From Novosphingobium sp. KA1 (lineage in GTDB: Bacteria > Pseudomonadota > Alphaproteobacteria > Sphingomonadales > Sphingomonadaceae): 64,000 bases of DNA. The first letter of the stretch is position 1, and each line of letters opens with the position of its first letter. The stretch is from NCBI RefSeq assembly GCF_017309955.1, contig NZ_CP021247.1:1699001-1763000 (forward strand), read 5' to 3'. The translations under genes and the position numbers were made by a program. Below the pieces are notes generated by a model, which was not told the origin of the DNA, did no database searches, and saw only the letters and a list, made by a program, of their open reading frames with translations. Shown here piece by piece: positions 17,534-27,787 of the stretch.

Positions 17534-18694
17534 ATGACCATGAACGCGCCCCAGAAGACGACGATGCAGATCGCCCAGGTCGACCCCTTCCACGCCATGG
17601 CCATCGGCCGCCTTGCCTATGAATTGCAGGCCGAGGGGCGCGATGTGATCCACATGGAATATGGCCAGCCTTCCACCGGAGCGCCGGCCGCCGCCATCGC
17701 CGCCGCGCACAAGGTGCTGGACAGTGATCCGGGGGGCTATTGGGAAAGCCCGGCGCTGCTGGAACGCATCGCCCGGCACTATGCCGAGGCTTACGGCGTC
17801 ACTCTCGACCGCGAGCAGGTGATCCTGACTTGCGGCGCCTCGCCCGCTTTCGTGCTGGCGCTCAGCAGCCTCTTCGCGCCGGGCGCGCGGGTGGCTCTGG
17901 CGCGGCCGGGCTACGTTGCCTACCGCAATACGCTGAAGACGCTCTATCTGGAGCCGGTGGAGATGCCTTGCGGCCCGGCCGAGCGCTATCAGGTGACGGC
18001 CGCCGCGCTCGATGCGCTCGATCCGGTGCCCGATGGCCTCATTCTCGCCAGTCCCGCCAATCCCACCGGCACCGTGATCGCGCCTGAGGAACTGGCGGCC
18101 ATCGCCGAAGTCTGCCGCCGCAAGGGCATCCGCGTGGTCTCCGACGAGATCTATCACGGCCTGACCTACGGCGATGCTGCACAATCCACCTTGCAGCATC
18201 TGCCCGAGGCGGTGGTGGTCAACAGCTTCTCGAAATACTACTCGATGGCGGGCTGGCGGCTCGGCTGGCTGGTGGTGCCGCCCGAGGTGGTGACGGCGGC
18301 GCGCGCGCGGATGAGCAACCTGTTTCTCACGCCCTCGGTGCTGGCGCAGCATGCGGGCCTGATCGCCATGGACGAGACGGCGGAACTCGAAGGCCATCTG
18401 CACACTTATGCACGCAACCGCGAACTGCTGCTGGCGGCGCTGCCGCGCCTTGGCCTCAGCGAGATCGCGCCGCCCGACGGGGCCTTCTACATCTATGCCG
18501 ACATCGGCCACCTGACCAATGACAGCCTGGCGTTCTGCCGCCAGCTTCTGCGCGACACCGGCGTCGCCACCGCGCCGGGCGTCGATTTCGATCCCGTCGA
18601 TGGTCATCGCCATTTCCGCATGAGTTTCGCGGTGTCGACGCCGCGGATCGAGCAGGCGATCGAACGCATGGCGGAATGGTTCGCGAAGCGTTGA
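17534..18694 (+). CDS. Class I/II pyridoxal-phosphate aminotransferase
   Basis: The 386-residue fold-type I enzyme transfers an amino group between an amino acid and a 2-oxo acid. Visible landmarks are ASPANPTG, SDEIYHGL, the cofactor Lys in NSFSKYYSM followed by AGWRLGW, and the C-terminal substrate-carboxylate Arg in HFRMSFA. Length and motifs match the aspartate/aromatic aminotransferase group. ATG 17534 is used; ATG 17540 is two codons later. Substrate preference cannot be read from the sequence. Three tRNA-Gly genes lie downstream on the opposite strand. Confidence 0.92.
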   Translation: MTMNAPQKTTMQIAQVDPFHAMAIGRLAYELQAEGRDVIHMEYGQPSTGAPAAAIAAAHKVLDSDPGGYWESPALLERIARHYAEAYGVTLDREQVILTCGASPAFVLALSSLFAPGARVALARPGYVAYRNTLKTLYLEPVEMPCGPAERYQVTAAALDALDPVPDGLILASPANPTGTVIAPEELAAIAEVCRRKGIRVVSDEIYHGLTYGDAAQSTLQHLPEAVVVNSFSKYYSMAGWRLGWLVVPPEVVTAARARMSNLFLTPSVLAQHAGLIAMDETAELEGHLHTYARNRELLLAALPRLGLSEIAPPDGAFYIYADIGHLTNDSLAFCRQLLRDTGVATAPGVDFDPVDGHRHFRMSFAVSTPRIEQAIERMAEWFAKR

Positions 18695-18761
18695 GGGGGT
18701 AAACGTCGGCGCAAGGCTTCGGCCTTGTGCTGATTCTTCGCGATTTGAAGATTTGTCGAAC

Positions 18762-18836
18762 TGGAGCGGGCGAAGGGATTCGAACCCTCGACCCCAACCT
18801 TGGCAAGGTTGTGCTCTACCCCTGAGCTACGCCCGC
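18762..18836 (-). tRNA. tRNA-Gly (anticodon GCC), copy 1
   Basis: The minus strand gives a complete cloverleaf with acceptor GCGGGCG/CGCCCGC, D arm GCTC-AGGGGTA-GAGC, anticodon loop TTGCCAA, T-arm with TTCGAAT and an encoded CCA at 18762-18764. It is one of three identical genes in tandem. Confidence 0.97.
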
Positions 18837-18884
18837 TCTGGCGTTCAAGACGTTCGGGACACGTCGGAAATCTCGTATGCGAAC

Positions 18885-18959
18885 TGGAGCGGGCGAAGGG
18901 ATTCGAACCCTCGACCCCAACCTTGGCAAGGTTGTGCTCTACCCCTGAGCTACGCCCGC
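18885..18959 (-). tRNA. tRNA-Gly (anticodon GCC), copy 2
   Basis: The gene is identical to the neighbouring copies over all 75 bases. It begins 123 bases from copy 1, and the short spacers are related in sequence, so the three are likely recent tandem duplicates transcribed together from the minus strand. Confidence 0.97.
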
Positions 18960-19006
18960 TCGGCGTTCGAGACATTCCGGACAAGCCGAAAATCCCGTAT
19001 GTGAAC

Positions 19007-19081
19007 TGGAGCGGGCGAAGGGATTCGAACCCTCGACCCCAACCTTGGCAAGGTTGTGCTCTACCCCTGAGCTACGCCCGC
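19007..19081 (-). tRNA. tRNA-Gly (anticodon GCC), copy 3
   Basis: This is the promoter-proximal copy of the three. The cloverleaf and CCA end are complete. The sequence from 19082 to about 19284 probably carries the tRNA promoter on the minus strand and the thioredoxin promoter on the plus strand. Confidence 0.97.
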
Positions 19082-19284
19082 TCGACGTTCAAGACCTGCT
19101 GGAGTGACCGGCAGGTCCGGGGTGAGGCGGCCGACTAGCAGCGCTTTTGGGGGTCGGCAAGAGCTAATTTGAAAGAATCGCACGAAGACCGGCAAGAAGC
19201 CCATAAACCCTTCACAAATCGGTCGCGAAGGCCGATCTAGTGCCCTCGAACTTCTTTACATACGCATTCACGGGAGCACGAATC

Positions 19285-20193
19285 TTGGCCAGCATGGGTC
19301 TCAACCTCGACGAACAGAAGGCGGTGGACCGCTTCCGCCAGTCCGTGGCCGAACCGTCGATGACAAAGCTGGTGATCCTCGATTTCTGGGCGGAATGGTG
19401 CGGCCCCTGCAAGGCGCTGACGCCGGTGCTGGAAAAGGTCGCCGCCGAATATGCCGACAAGGGCGTGGTGCTTGCCAAGCTGAATGTCGACGAGGAACAG
19501 TTCATCGCCAGCCAGTTCCAGGTCCGCACGATCCCCACGGTCTACGCGATCTTCCAGGGCCAGCCGGTGGCCGACCTGACCAACGCGCGCACCGAATCGC
19601 AGCTCAAGCAGATGCTCGACCAGCTGCTCGCCAAGCTGCCGGTCCAGACCGGGGCCGAACCGGCGCAGGACATCGCGCCGCTGATCGCCATGGGCGAGGA
19701 AGCGCTGGCCGAGGGCGACGGCGAACGCGCGGCCTCGATCTTCATGCAGATCCTCGAGATCGCGCCGGACAATGGCGAAGTGATCGCCGGTCTCGTGCGC
19801 GGCCTCGTCGCCGCCGGGCGAATCGAGGAAGCGGAACAGATCCTCGCCAGCCTCGAGCCGGAACTGGCTGCCGATTCGCACCTCGAACGCGCGCGTTCGG
19901 CACTGGCGCTGGCCAAGGACAAGCCAGAGGACAGCGAACTCGCCGCCCTGCGCGCCGCCGCTGCCGCGCGCCCCGAGGACATGGAGGCGCAGCTTGCCTT
20001 CGCCAACGCTGCCTTTGCGGCCGGTGAGCGCGACGATGCCGCTGCCACCCTGCTCGCCATGGTCGCCGCCGACCGCGAATGGAACGAAGGCGCCGCCCGC
20101 GCCAAGCTGCTGCAGATCTTCGAGGCGGTCGGTCTGGAAGACCCCTGGGTTTCGGCCACGCGCCGCAAGCTCTCCACCGTCCTGTTCGGCTGA
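19285..20193 (+). CDS. Thioredoxin-TPR protein, YbbN/CnoX-like
   Basis: The 302-residue protein has a thioredoxin domain (about 10-115) and a helical TPR-like C-terminal half (about 130-300), the layout of YbbN/CnoX co-chaperones. Unlike the E. coli protein, it keeps both active-site cysteines (WCGPC, C39 and C42), so redox activity is expected; this is common outside enterobacteria. TTG 19285 is proposed as start because GGGAGC precedes it by 7 bases and the family begins here; ATG 19294 and ATG 19240 are alternatives. The Lon-domain gene follows after 14 bases, suggesting a protein quality-control operon. Confidence 0.9.
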   Translation: MASMGLNLDEQKAVDRFRQSVAEPSMTKLVILDFWAEWCGPCKALTPVLEKVAAEYADKGVVLAKLNVDEEQFIASQFQVRTIPTVYAIFQGQPVADLTNARTESQLKQMLDQLLAKLPVQTGAEPAQDIAPLIAMGEEALAEGDGERAASIFMQILEIAPDNGEVIAGLVRGLVAAGRIEEAEQILASLEPELAADSHLERARSALALAKDKPEDSELAALRAAAAARPEDMEAQLAFANAAFAAGERDDAAATLLAMVAADREWNEGAARAKLLQIFEAVGLEDPWVSATRRKLSTVLFG

Positions 20194-20207
20194 GCGGAGC
20201 GGCGCCC

Positions 20208-20819
20208 GTGCGGATCACCATCTTTCCCCTGCCGGGCGCCGTCCTCTACCCGGGGCTGCAACTGCCGCTCCACATCTTCGAGCCGCGTTACCGCTCGATG
20301 GTGAGCGACGCCCTCGCACGCGATCGCCGCATCGGCATGATCCAGCCGCAGCGCCCGGTGGAAGGCGCGCCGCTCTACGCGGTAGGGTGCCTTGGCCGGA
20401 TCGGCGACGTCGAGGCGCTGGAAGACGGGCGCTTCAACATTATCCTCGAAGGCGAATCGCGCTTTCGGGTGCTGCGCGAACTCGATGTGACCACGCCCTT
20501 CCGCCAGATCGAGGCGGAACTGCTGCCGGACGACGGCGATGAAGTGCTGGCTGCCATCGAGCGCGCCAGTTTCGAACGCGAGGCGCGGCGATTCGCCGAT
20601 GCGCAGGGCTACGCGGTGGACTGGGAGCAGGTGGCGCGGCTGGATGACCAGTCGCTGATCAACGGAGTCTCGCAGATCGCGCCGTTCGATGCGGCGGCGA
20701 AGCAGGCGCTGCTGGAGGTTTCCGGTCTGCGCGAGCGGTGTGAGCTCTTGGTGCAACTGATGCAGTTCTTCGGGCGCCGAACGGATGATGACGATGAGGA
20801 TGGGGTGACGTTGCAGTAA
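20208..20819 (+). CDS. Lon protease N-terminal (LON substrate-binding) domain protein
   Basis: The 203-residue protein is a stand-alone LON N-terminal domain: IFPLPGAVLYPG at the start, LHIFEPRY, then the IGMIQP strand and a GCLGRI turn, with a helical C-terminal bundle. It lacks the ATPase and protease domains of Lon. Such proteins are thought to bind unfolded substrates. It begins at GTG 20208 with GGAGCGG just upstream, and is coupled to the thioredoxin-TPR gene. The tail is very acidic (DDDDED). Confidence 0.88.
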   Translation: MRITIFPLPGAVLYPGLQLPLHIFEPRYRSMVSDALARDRRIGMIQPQRPVEGAPLYAVGCLGRIGDVEALEDGRFNIILEGESRFRVLRELDVTTPFRQIEAELLPDDGDEVLAAIERASFEREARRFADAQGYAVDWEQVARLDDQSLINGVSQIAPFDAAAKQALLEVSGLRERCELLVQLMQFFGRRTDDDDEDGVTLQ

Positions 20820-20835
20820 GGGAAGAAGGGAAGTC

Positions 20836-20901
20836 CTGGGGGATGATCCTCCAGACCCGCATAATGTCTCCGTTTCGCCCTGCGCTATCCGTTCCGCCCC
20901 C
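20836..20901. repeat. REP-like palindromic intergenic element, copy 1
   Basis: CTGGGGGAT (20836-20844) and ATCCTCCAG (20846-20854) form an inverted repeat around one base. The following ~45 bases share blocks such as GACCC and CCGTTCC with a second copy at 53530-53593. It lies downstream of the Lon-domain gene, between convergent genes. Confidence 0.55.
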
Positions 20902-21029
20902 CTTGCTGCGCAGCCAATAAGTCTCCCGACGCCACCATGGGCGCGCAACGGTGCTGGTCCGCGTGACCTAGACGGTACTGGGGGTGCAGGGGGGCTATGC
21001 TCCCCTGCTTTATCCCTTGTCCTTCTTCC

Positions 21030-22409
<1,380 letters not shown>

Positions 22410-22519
22410 GGCTGGAACTCACAGGCGGGAAGGGTGGTCACGGGGGCTACGCTCTTGCGTTATTATTTTGAAGCCGCGTGGATGAAGCCAGATAGGCTGG
22501 GATGCAATGGGCCCGCGGA

Positions 22520-23284
22520 CTAAATCCCGGCATACCAGGCGTATCGGCCGTTATCCTCCCAATATCCGCCTTTGCCGCCGTAGATCCCGGCGAGCGCGGC
22601 GACCGCCTCGATCCGGGTGACGAACTTGGCGTGCTTGTAGCCCAGTTGCCGCTCTACCCGCAGGCGTAGCGGGGCGCCGTGCTGTTCTTCCAGCGGCTGG
22701 CCGTTCATCGCCCATGCCAGGATCGTCTGCGGGTGGAAGGCGTCCACCAGGTCGATCGATTCGTAATAGGGCCTCCCGCCGTAGAGATCGGCGCAATGGA
22801 ACACGAGATAGCGCGCCTCCGGCCGTAGCCGCGCGAGATCGAGCAGGGCAGCAAGGCGCGGGCCGGTCCACTTGCCGATCGCGCTCCATCCCTCGACGCA
22901 GTCGTGGCGGGTGATCTGGGTGCGCTGGGGGAACTGCTTGAGCGCGGTCAGCGGCAGCATGAGGGGATGCGTGACCAGTCCGTCCACCCGCAGCGCCCAC
23001 CGCGAAAAACCCTGCGCGAAATGGGTGCGGTAGACCGGATCGGCGACGGCAAGGCTGCCGTTGGCGCGGAAGGTGGGCGACATTTGCGATTCGGCGAACT
23101 CGCGGGCCAGCGCATCGCCGGCAAGGCCGCGCTGGGTCACGCGGTGGAGGTCTTCCGCCTGCCCCAGAAAATCGAGCACCTTGGGATCGCGCGTCAGCCG
23201 GTCGCAGCCGGAAAGCAGCAGCCCGCCCGCGCCCACCGCACCCGCCTGAATCAGTCGCCGCCGCGAGAGGATCAACTTGCTCAC
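22520..23284 (-). CDS. Tat-exported molybdopterin oxidoreductase (sulfite oxidase family), lipoprotein
   Basis: The 254-residue protein has a twin-arginine signal (SRRRLIQAG) that ends in a lipobox (LLLSGC), so it should be exported folded and anchored by lipid. The sulfite-oxidase fold is shown by HDCVEGWSAIGKWTG, in which the Cys would ligate molybdenum, and by later blocks HGAPLRLR and LGYKHAKFV. It starts at GTG 23284, overlapping the stop of the cytochrome gene by 4 bases. The pair resembles MsrP/YedY-like reductases with a cytochrome partner; the true substrate is not evident. Confidence 0.88.
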   Translation of the reverse strand: MSKLILSRRRLIQAGAVGAGGLLLSGCDRLTRDPKVLDFLGQAEDLHRVTQRGLAGDALAREFAESQMSPTFRANGSLAVADPVYRTHFAQGFSRWALRVDGLVTHPLMLPLTALKQFPQRTQITRHDCVEGWSAIGKWTGPRLAALLDLARLRPEARYLVFHCADLYGGRPYYESIDLVDAFHPQTILAWAMNGQPLEEQHGAPLRLRVERQLGYKHAKFVTRIEAVAALAGIYGGKGGYWEDNGRYAWYAGI

Positions 23285-24153
23285 TGCTCCTTCTCCCTTG
23301 GCAGGCGATACCAGCCCGTCACCATCGCGCGCAGTTCGTTGAACGGCCCGGCCAGCACGACCATGGCGATGTGGACGATAAAGAAGCCCACCAGAGCAAA
23401 TGCGCAAAGGAAGTGGATCGAGCGCGCCGTTTGCCGCCCCCCGAACACTTCCGTCACCAGCGGCGCCCACGCATCGGTGCCGGGCGAAAGGGCGAGGCCG
23501 GTCAGGATCATCAGCGGCAGCAGGCTGAACAGCACTGCGGCATAGGCGATCTTCTGAAGCGTGTTGTAGCGCAGCGCCGCCGCCCCGGTGGGCAGGCGCA
23601 GCCGCGCGTGGTCCCGCGCTTCCAGCCAGACATGCCGCAGCCGCCATTCGCGGCGCGTGATATGAATGTCGCGCTGGATATGCCGGTTCACGAGCGACCA
23701 GATCAGATAGGCCGCCAGACCCAGCGAGAGCACCCAGGCGAAGGCCAGGTGCCATGTCCGCGCATCGGCAAGGCTGTAGGCCGAGGGGATCGTCGCCCAA
23801 TAAGGAAAGGCGCGGCGGTGCGGGGTGCCGTCGGGGTCTTTCCAGTAGCCGAGCAGGCCGGTCGTCTCGACGCGGTGGCCGGCCACTTGCAGATAGCCAT
23901 ATTCATACGTGCCGATCCGCGCGGAGCCGATCTTCAGCCACGGCGCATCGAAATTCGCGCCATATTCACCCCAGCAGAGCCGGGCATGGGCGTTAAAGAT
24001 CATCAGCCCGCTCATCAGCATGATCAGCAGCGTGACCGCATTGGTCCAGTGCCAGAGCCGCGTCGAGAGCCGGTGGCGCTTCACCAGATCGCCGCCTTGC
24101 GGATGAGCCTCTTGCGCGGGAGAGGGTTCGGCGGGCGGGGCGATGTCGCTCAT
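23281..24153 (-). CDS. Cytochrome b561-type membrane subunit
   Basis: The 290-residue protein has four main transmembrane helices with heme-ligand-type histidines in RLWHWTNA, TWHLAFAW, SIHFLCAF and FIVHIAMV, plus a large periplasmic loop after helix 1. It should pass electrons from the quinone pool to the exported molybdenum enzyme encoded immediately downstream. ATG 24153 is preferred to ATG 24180 because the earlier residues are Arg-rich and unlike the family. The two genes overlap, indicating a fixed stoichiometric pair. Confidence 0.88.
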   Translation of the reverse strand: MSDIAPPAEPSPAQEAHPQGGDLVKRHRLSTRLWHWTNAVTLLIMLMSGLMIFNAHARLCWGEYGANFDAPWLKIGSARIGTYEYGYLQVAGHRVETTGLLGYWKDPDGTPHRRAFPYWATIPSAYSLADARTWHLAFAWVLSLGLAAYLIWSLVNRHIQRDIHITRREWRLRHVWLEARDHARLRLPTGAAALRYNTLQKIAYAAVLFSLLPLMILTGLALSPGTDAWAPLVTEVFGGRQTARSIHFLCAFALVGFFIVHIAMVVLAGPFNELRAMVTGWYRLPREKEQ

Positions 24154-24196
24154 GATCCCAGTTCGCCTCGCCCTTGCCATCGGTTACAGCCCGATT

Positions 24197-24613
24197 CTAC
24201 GCGCCGAGCAGATGCAGCGCCACCTGCCGCCGGTGCGCCATGCGGCGGTGCTCGGCCAGATAGATGCCTTGCCAGGTTCCCAGCGCCATCTGCCCGCCGA
24301 TCACCGGAATCGACAGGTTGACGCCGGTCAGAGTCGCCTTGAGGTGCGCGGGCATGTCGTCCGGCCCCTCGTCGTCATGGGCATAGTGCGGGCCTTCCGG
24401 CGCGATGCGGTCGAGCCAGGCGACCAGATCGCCGCGCACCTCGCGCGCGGCATTCTCCTGAATCAGCAGCGAGGCGGACGTGTGGCGGCACAGCAGCGTC
24501 AGCAGCCCCTCGCCGATGCCGCTTTCGCGCTGCCACCCGGCAATCGCCCGCGTGATATCGGTAAGGCCCCGGCCAGGGGTGTCGAACGTGAGGATGGTGG
24601 TCGCCTGTTTCAT
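24197..24613 (-). CDS. YjbQ/UPF0047 family protein
   Basis: The 138-residue protein has the full family pattern: GLTDIT, LLCRHTSASL, the paired His motif in APEGPHYAHDDEGPDDMPAHLKA-type sequence, then MALGTWQGIYLAEHR. The conserved His and Glu residues form a metal site. Some members complement thiamine-phosphate synthesis, but the normal role is uncertain. It may be cotranscribed with the cytochrome and molybdenum enzyme genes downstream, 43 bases away. Confidence 0.92.
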   Translation of the reverse strand: MKQATTILTFDTPGRGLTDITRAIAGWQRESGIGEGLLTLLCRHTSASLLIQENAAREVRGDLVAWLDRIAPEGPHYAHDDEGPDDMPAHLKATLTGVNLSIPVIGGQMALGTWQGIYLAEHRRMAHRRQVALHLLGA

Positions 24614-25091
24614 CGCATCGGCATCCTGATCCCGGGCGGCGCGGCGATCAAGTCGCGGCTTCGAGCGTGATTATGTCTCATTTCAGCAACAGCGAACGGC
24701 AACAAAGACCGATAATTTCTCGCTTGACCTAATGGGAAAGGGGTGAAACACAGCATGGTTTAGAGGCTTCCATGTATGTTTACAGAGGCGGCGTCGAACC
24801 CTTGGAAATCGTGGATTCCTGCGGCTTTTGCCCTCTCTTGCGATGCCCCCGGCCGGTCCGGGCAGGCACTTTTTGTCCCATCATCCGCGCAGAGGCGATT
24901 GATCTAGCCATATCTGCCGCGTATTGCCGCGCTCGGCGACGGGCCGGCAGACCGGCACGGTGTCTGTCGTCCGCAAGGATCGTTCGGTCGCTGGATATGC
25001 CGGAAATCGGCGCATTCACACGGCTTCCGGACGGCCGCGAGATGAGCCCGGACAATCACCGGGCCGCTCGGGTCTCACGCAAGGGTTGGTC
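24614..25091. other. Long 5' region of the acetyl-CoA carboxylase operon
   Basis: About 480 bases without a convincing gene, between the divergent YjbQ and accD genes. A TTGACC hexamer near 24724 could be a -35 element. Close to accD an inverted repeat GCCCGG (25046-25051) / CCGGGC (25059-25064) and other GC-rich complementarity suggest a structured leader. No ribosome site of strength was seen before accD. Confidence 0.35.
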
Positions 25092-25940
25092 ATGAGTTGG
25101 CTTAGCAAAGTACGCAATTCCCTCGGGAACCTGAAGAAGCGGGATACGCCCGACAACCTGTGGACCAAGTGTCCCGGTTGCGGCGAGATGCTCTTCACCA
25201 AGGAGTTCGAGGACAACCTCTCGGTCTGCCCGCGTTGCCAGTATCATGGCCGCATCGGCGCGCAGCAGCGCTTCGACCAGCTTCTCGACGCCGGTTACGG
25301 CGTCCTCTCGGCACCGCGCGTGCCGGAAAATCCGCTCAATTTCCGCGATTCCAAGAAGTACTCGGATCGCCTCAAGGCTGCTCGCGCCGCCAATCCCTAC
25401 CCCGATGCGCTGACCAATGCGCTCGGCACGATCGAGGGTCGCAAGGTCGTCCTCGGCGTGCAGGACTTCGCCTTCATGGGCGGGTCGATGGGCATGGCGG
25501 TGGGCGAAGCCTTCGTCGAAGCCGCCGAGCGCGCCATTGCCGAGAACTGCGGCTACGTCATTTTCACCGCCGCGGGCGGCGCACGCATGCAGGAGGGTAT
25601 CCTCTCGCTCATGCAGATGCCCAAGGCGACCGTCGCGATCCGCCGCCTTGCGCGGGCGGGCCTGCCCTACATCGTCGTCCTCACCGATCCCACCACCGGC
25701 GGCGTCACCGCCAGCTACGCGATGCTGGGCGATATCCACATTGCAGAGCCCGGCGCCCTTATCGGCTTCGCCGGCCAGCGCGTGATCCAGGACACGATCC
25801 GCGAGAAACTCCCCGACGGCTTCCAGCGCGCCGAGTACCTCCATGCCCACGGCATGGTGGACATGGTGGTCCACCGCAAGGACCTCAAAGGCACGCTGGC
25901 CTCGCTGCTCGAATATCTTGAACGAAAGGAAGTTGCGTGA
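25092..25940 (+). CDS. accD: Acetyl-CoA carboxylase carboxyltransferase subunit beta
   Basis: The 282-residue subunit, with AccA, transfers the carboxyl group from carboxybiotin to acetyl-CoA to make malonyl-CoA. A four-cysteine zinc ribbon (CPGC and CPRC) is at residues ~25-50, followed by the crotonase fold with [17 protein letters not shown] and the [12 protein letters not shown] block. ATG 25092 matches the family start (MSWL). It overlaps accB by 4 bases and heads an operon with all four carboxylase genes. Confidence 0.97.
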   Translation: MSWLSKVRNSLGNLKKRDTPDNLWTKCPGCGEMLFTKEFEDNLSVCPRCQYHGRIGAQQRFDQLLDAGYGVLSAPRVPENPLNFRDSKKYSDRLKAARAANPYPDALTNALGTIEGRKVVLGVQDFAFMGGSMGMAVGEAFVEAAERAIAENCGYVIFTAAGGARMQEGILSLMQMPKATVAIRRLARAGLPYIVVLTDPTTGGVTASYAMLGDIHIAEPGALIGFAGQRVIQDTIREKLPDGFQRAEYLHAHGMVDMVVHRKDLKGTLASLLEYLERKEVA

Positions 25941-26392
25941 ACATCGACAGCGCGCTGGTACGCGAGCTCGCCGAGCTCCTGGCTGAAACCGGTCTGACCG
26001 AGATCGAGGTCGAGGATGGCGAACGCAAGATCAAGGTGACGCGCCAGGTCGCGCAGCAGATCGTTGCTGCCGCTCCGGCCATGCCCTTCGCCGCTCCCGC
26101 CGCTGCGCCGGTCGCTGCCGCCGCTCCGGTTGCCGAAGCGGCTGCCCCGGCCGCTCCGGTCGATGCGGTGAAGTCGCCGATGGTCGGCACCGCCTACCTC
26201 GCGCCCGAGCCTACCGCGCCGAACTTCATCAGCGTCGGCCAGCAGGTCAAGGCCGGCGACGTGCTGCTGATCGTCGAAGCCATGAAGGTCATGAACCAGA
26301 TCACCGCCCCCAAGGGCGGCACGATCCAGGCCATCCTCATCGACAACCAGCAGCCGGTCGAATTCGACCAGCCGCTCGTCGTGATCGCCTGA
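25937..26392 (+). CDS. accB: Biotin carboxyl carrier protein of acetyl-CoA carboxylase
   Basis: The 151-residue carrier starts at GTG 25937, inside the accD stop. An N-terminal helical part binds the carboxylase; a Pro/Ala-rich linker (about 50-80) follows; the C-terminal hammerhead domain carries the biotinylation site K117 in EAMKVMNQ. The usual motif is AMKM, so Val replaces Met after the Lys here, a common variant in AccB proteins. Confidence 0.96.
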   Translation: MNIDSALVRELAELLAETGLTEIEVEDGERKIKVTRQVAQQIVAAAPAMPFAAPAAAPVAAAAPVAEAAAPAAPVDAVKSPMVGTAYLAPEPTAPNFISVGQQVKAGDVLLIVEAMKVMNQITAPKGGTIQAILIDNQQPVEFDQPLVVIA

Positions 26393-26405
26393 GGATCGTA
26401 ATCTG

Positions 26406-27755
26406 ATGGCCATCAAGCGCCTCCTGATTGCCAACCGCGGCGAGATCGCGCTGCGCATCCACCGCGCCGCGCGCGAGATGGGCATCGAAACCGTCGCGGT
26501 CCACTCGACCGCCGACGCCGACGCCATGCATGTGCGCCTTGCCGACCACGCGGTCTGCATCGGCCCGCCGGCCGCGAAGGATTCGTATCTCAATGTCGCG
26601 GCGATCATCGCCGCCGCCGAGATCACCCATGCCGACGCGATCCACCCCGGCTACGGCTTCCTTTCGGAGAACGCCCAGTTCGCCGAGATCGTCGAGGCGC
26701 ATGGCCTGATCTGGGTCGGCCCCAAGCCCGAGCACATCCGCACGATGGGCGACAAGGTGGAAGCCAAGCGCACTGCCGGCGCACTCGGCCTGCCGCTGGT
26801 GCCGGGCTCGGACGGGGCGATCGAGGACTTCGCGGTTGCCCGTGATCTGGCCGAGACGATTGGTTATCCGGTCATCATCAAGGCCGCTTCGGGCGGCGGC
26901 GGCCGCGGCATGAAGGTCGTCAACACGGCCGAGGAACTCGAAAGCCAGATGGGTCAGGCCCGTTCGGAGGCGAAGGCTGCCTTCGGCGATGCCACCGTCT
27001 ACATGGAAAAGTACCTCGGCAATCCGCGCCATATCGAGTTCCAGATCTTCGGTGACGGCAAGGGCGAGGCGGTGCACCTGGGCGAGCGCGACTGTTCGCT
27101 GCAGCGCCGCCACCAGAAGGTGCTGGAAGAAGCGCCCTCGCCGGTCATCACCCCCGAAGAGCGCGACCGCATGGGCGGCATCGTCGCCAAGGCGATGGCC
27201 GACATGGCCTATCGCGGCGCCGGCACCATCGAGTTCCTCTGGGAAAACGGTGAGTTCTACTTCATCGAGATGAACACCCGCCTGCAGGTGGAGCATCCGG
27301 TGACCGAAGCCATCACCGGCGTCGACCTCGTGCGCGAACAGATCCGCGTGGCCGAAGGCAATCCGCTTTCGTTCAAGCAGGACGAGATCGAGTTCAAGGG
27401 CCACGCGATTGAATGCCGCATCAACGCGGAAGACCCTTGGAACTTCACGCCTTCGCCGGGTCAGGTCACGGCCTACCACGCGGCGGGCGGCATGAACGTG
27501 CGCGTCGATTCGGGGCTCTATGCAGGTTACCGCATCCCGCCCTACTACGATTCGATGATCGGCAAGCTCATCGTCTCGGGCCGTACCCGCAAGGGCGCGA
27601 TCATGCGCCTCAAGCGTGCGCTCGATGAAATGGTGATCGACGGCGTCAAGACCTCGATCCCGCTGCATCAGGCGCTGCTGGACGATCCCGAGTTCCAGAG
27701 CGGCGAATACACCATCAAGTGGCTGGAAGAGTGGCTGGCGAAGCGCGCCTCCTGA
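26406..27755 (+). CDS. accC: Biotin carboxylase subunit of acetyl-CoA carboxylase
   Basis: The 449-residue ATP-grasp enzyme carboxylates biotin on AccB using bicarbonate and ATP. Visible landmarks are [12 protein letters not shown], the glycine-rich lid [18 protein letters not shown], the metal-binding [26 protein letters not shown] stretch read in shorter blocks, and ECRINAEDP. The length is normal for a stand-alone AccC. It follows accB by 13 bases. Confidence 0.97.
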   Translation: MAIKRLLIANRGEIALRIHRAAREMGIETVAVHSTADADAMHVRLADHAVCIGPPAAKDSYLNVAAIIAAAEITHADAIHPGYGFLSENAQFAEIVEAHGLIWVGPKPEHIRTMGDKVEAKRTAGALGLPLVPGSDGAIEDFAVARDLAETIGYPVIIKAASGGGGRGMKVVNTAEELESQMGQARSEAKAAFGDATVYMEKYLGNPRHIEFQIFGDGKGEAVHLGERDCSLQRRHQKVLEEAPSPVITPEERDRMGGIVAKAMADMAYRGAGTIEFLWENGEFYFIEMNTRLQVEHPVTEAITGVDLVREQIRVAEGNPLSFKQDEIEFKGHAIECRINAEDPWNFTPSPGQVTAYHAAGGMNVRVDSGLYAGYRIPPYYDSMIGKLIVSGRTRKGAIMRLKRALDEMVIDGVKTSIPLHQALLDDPEFQSGEYTIKWLEEWLAKRAS

Positions 27756-27787
27756 GGCGCGCGGCAACAGACCTGAACGGATAGAGC

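Noticed and set aside
16508..18613. A 700-codon open frame on the minus strand across the reductase and aminotransferase genes
   Set aside because: It is a high-GC shadow of two well-supported genes and has a low-complexity Arg/Ala composition without domains.
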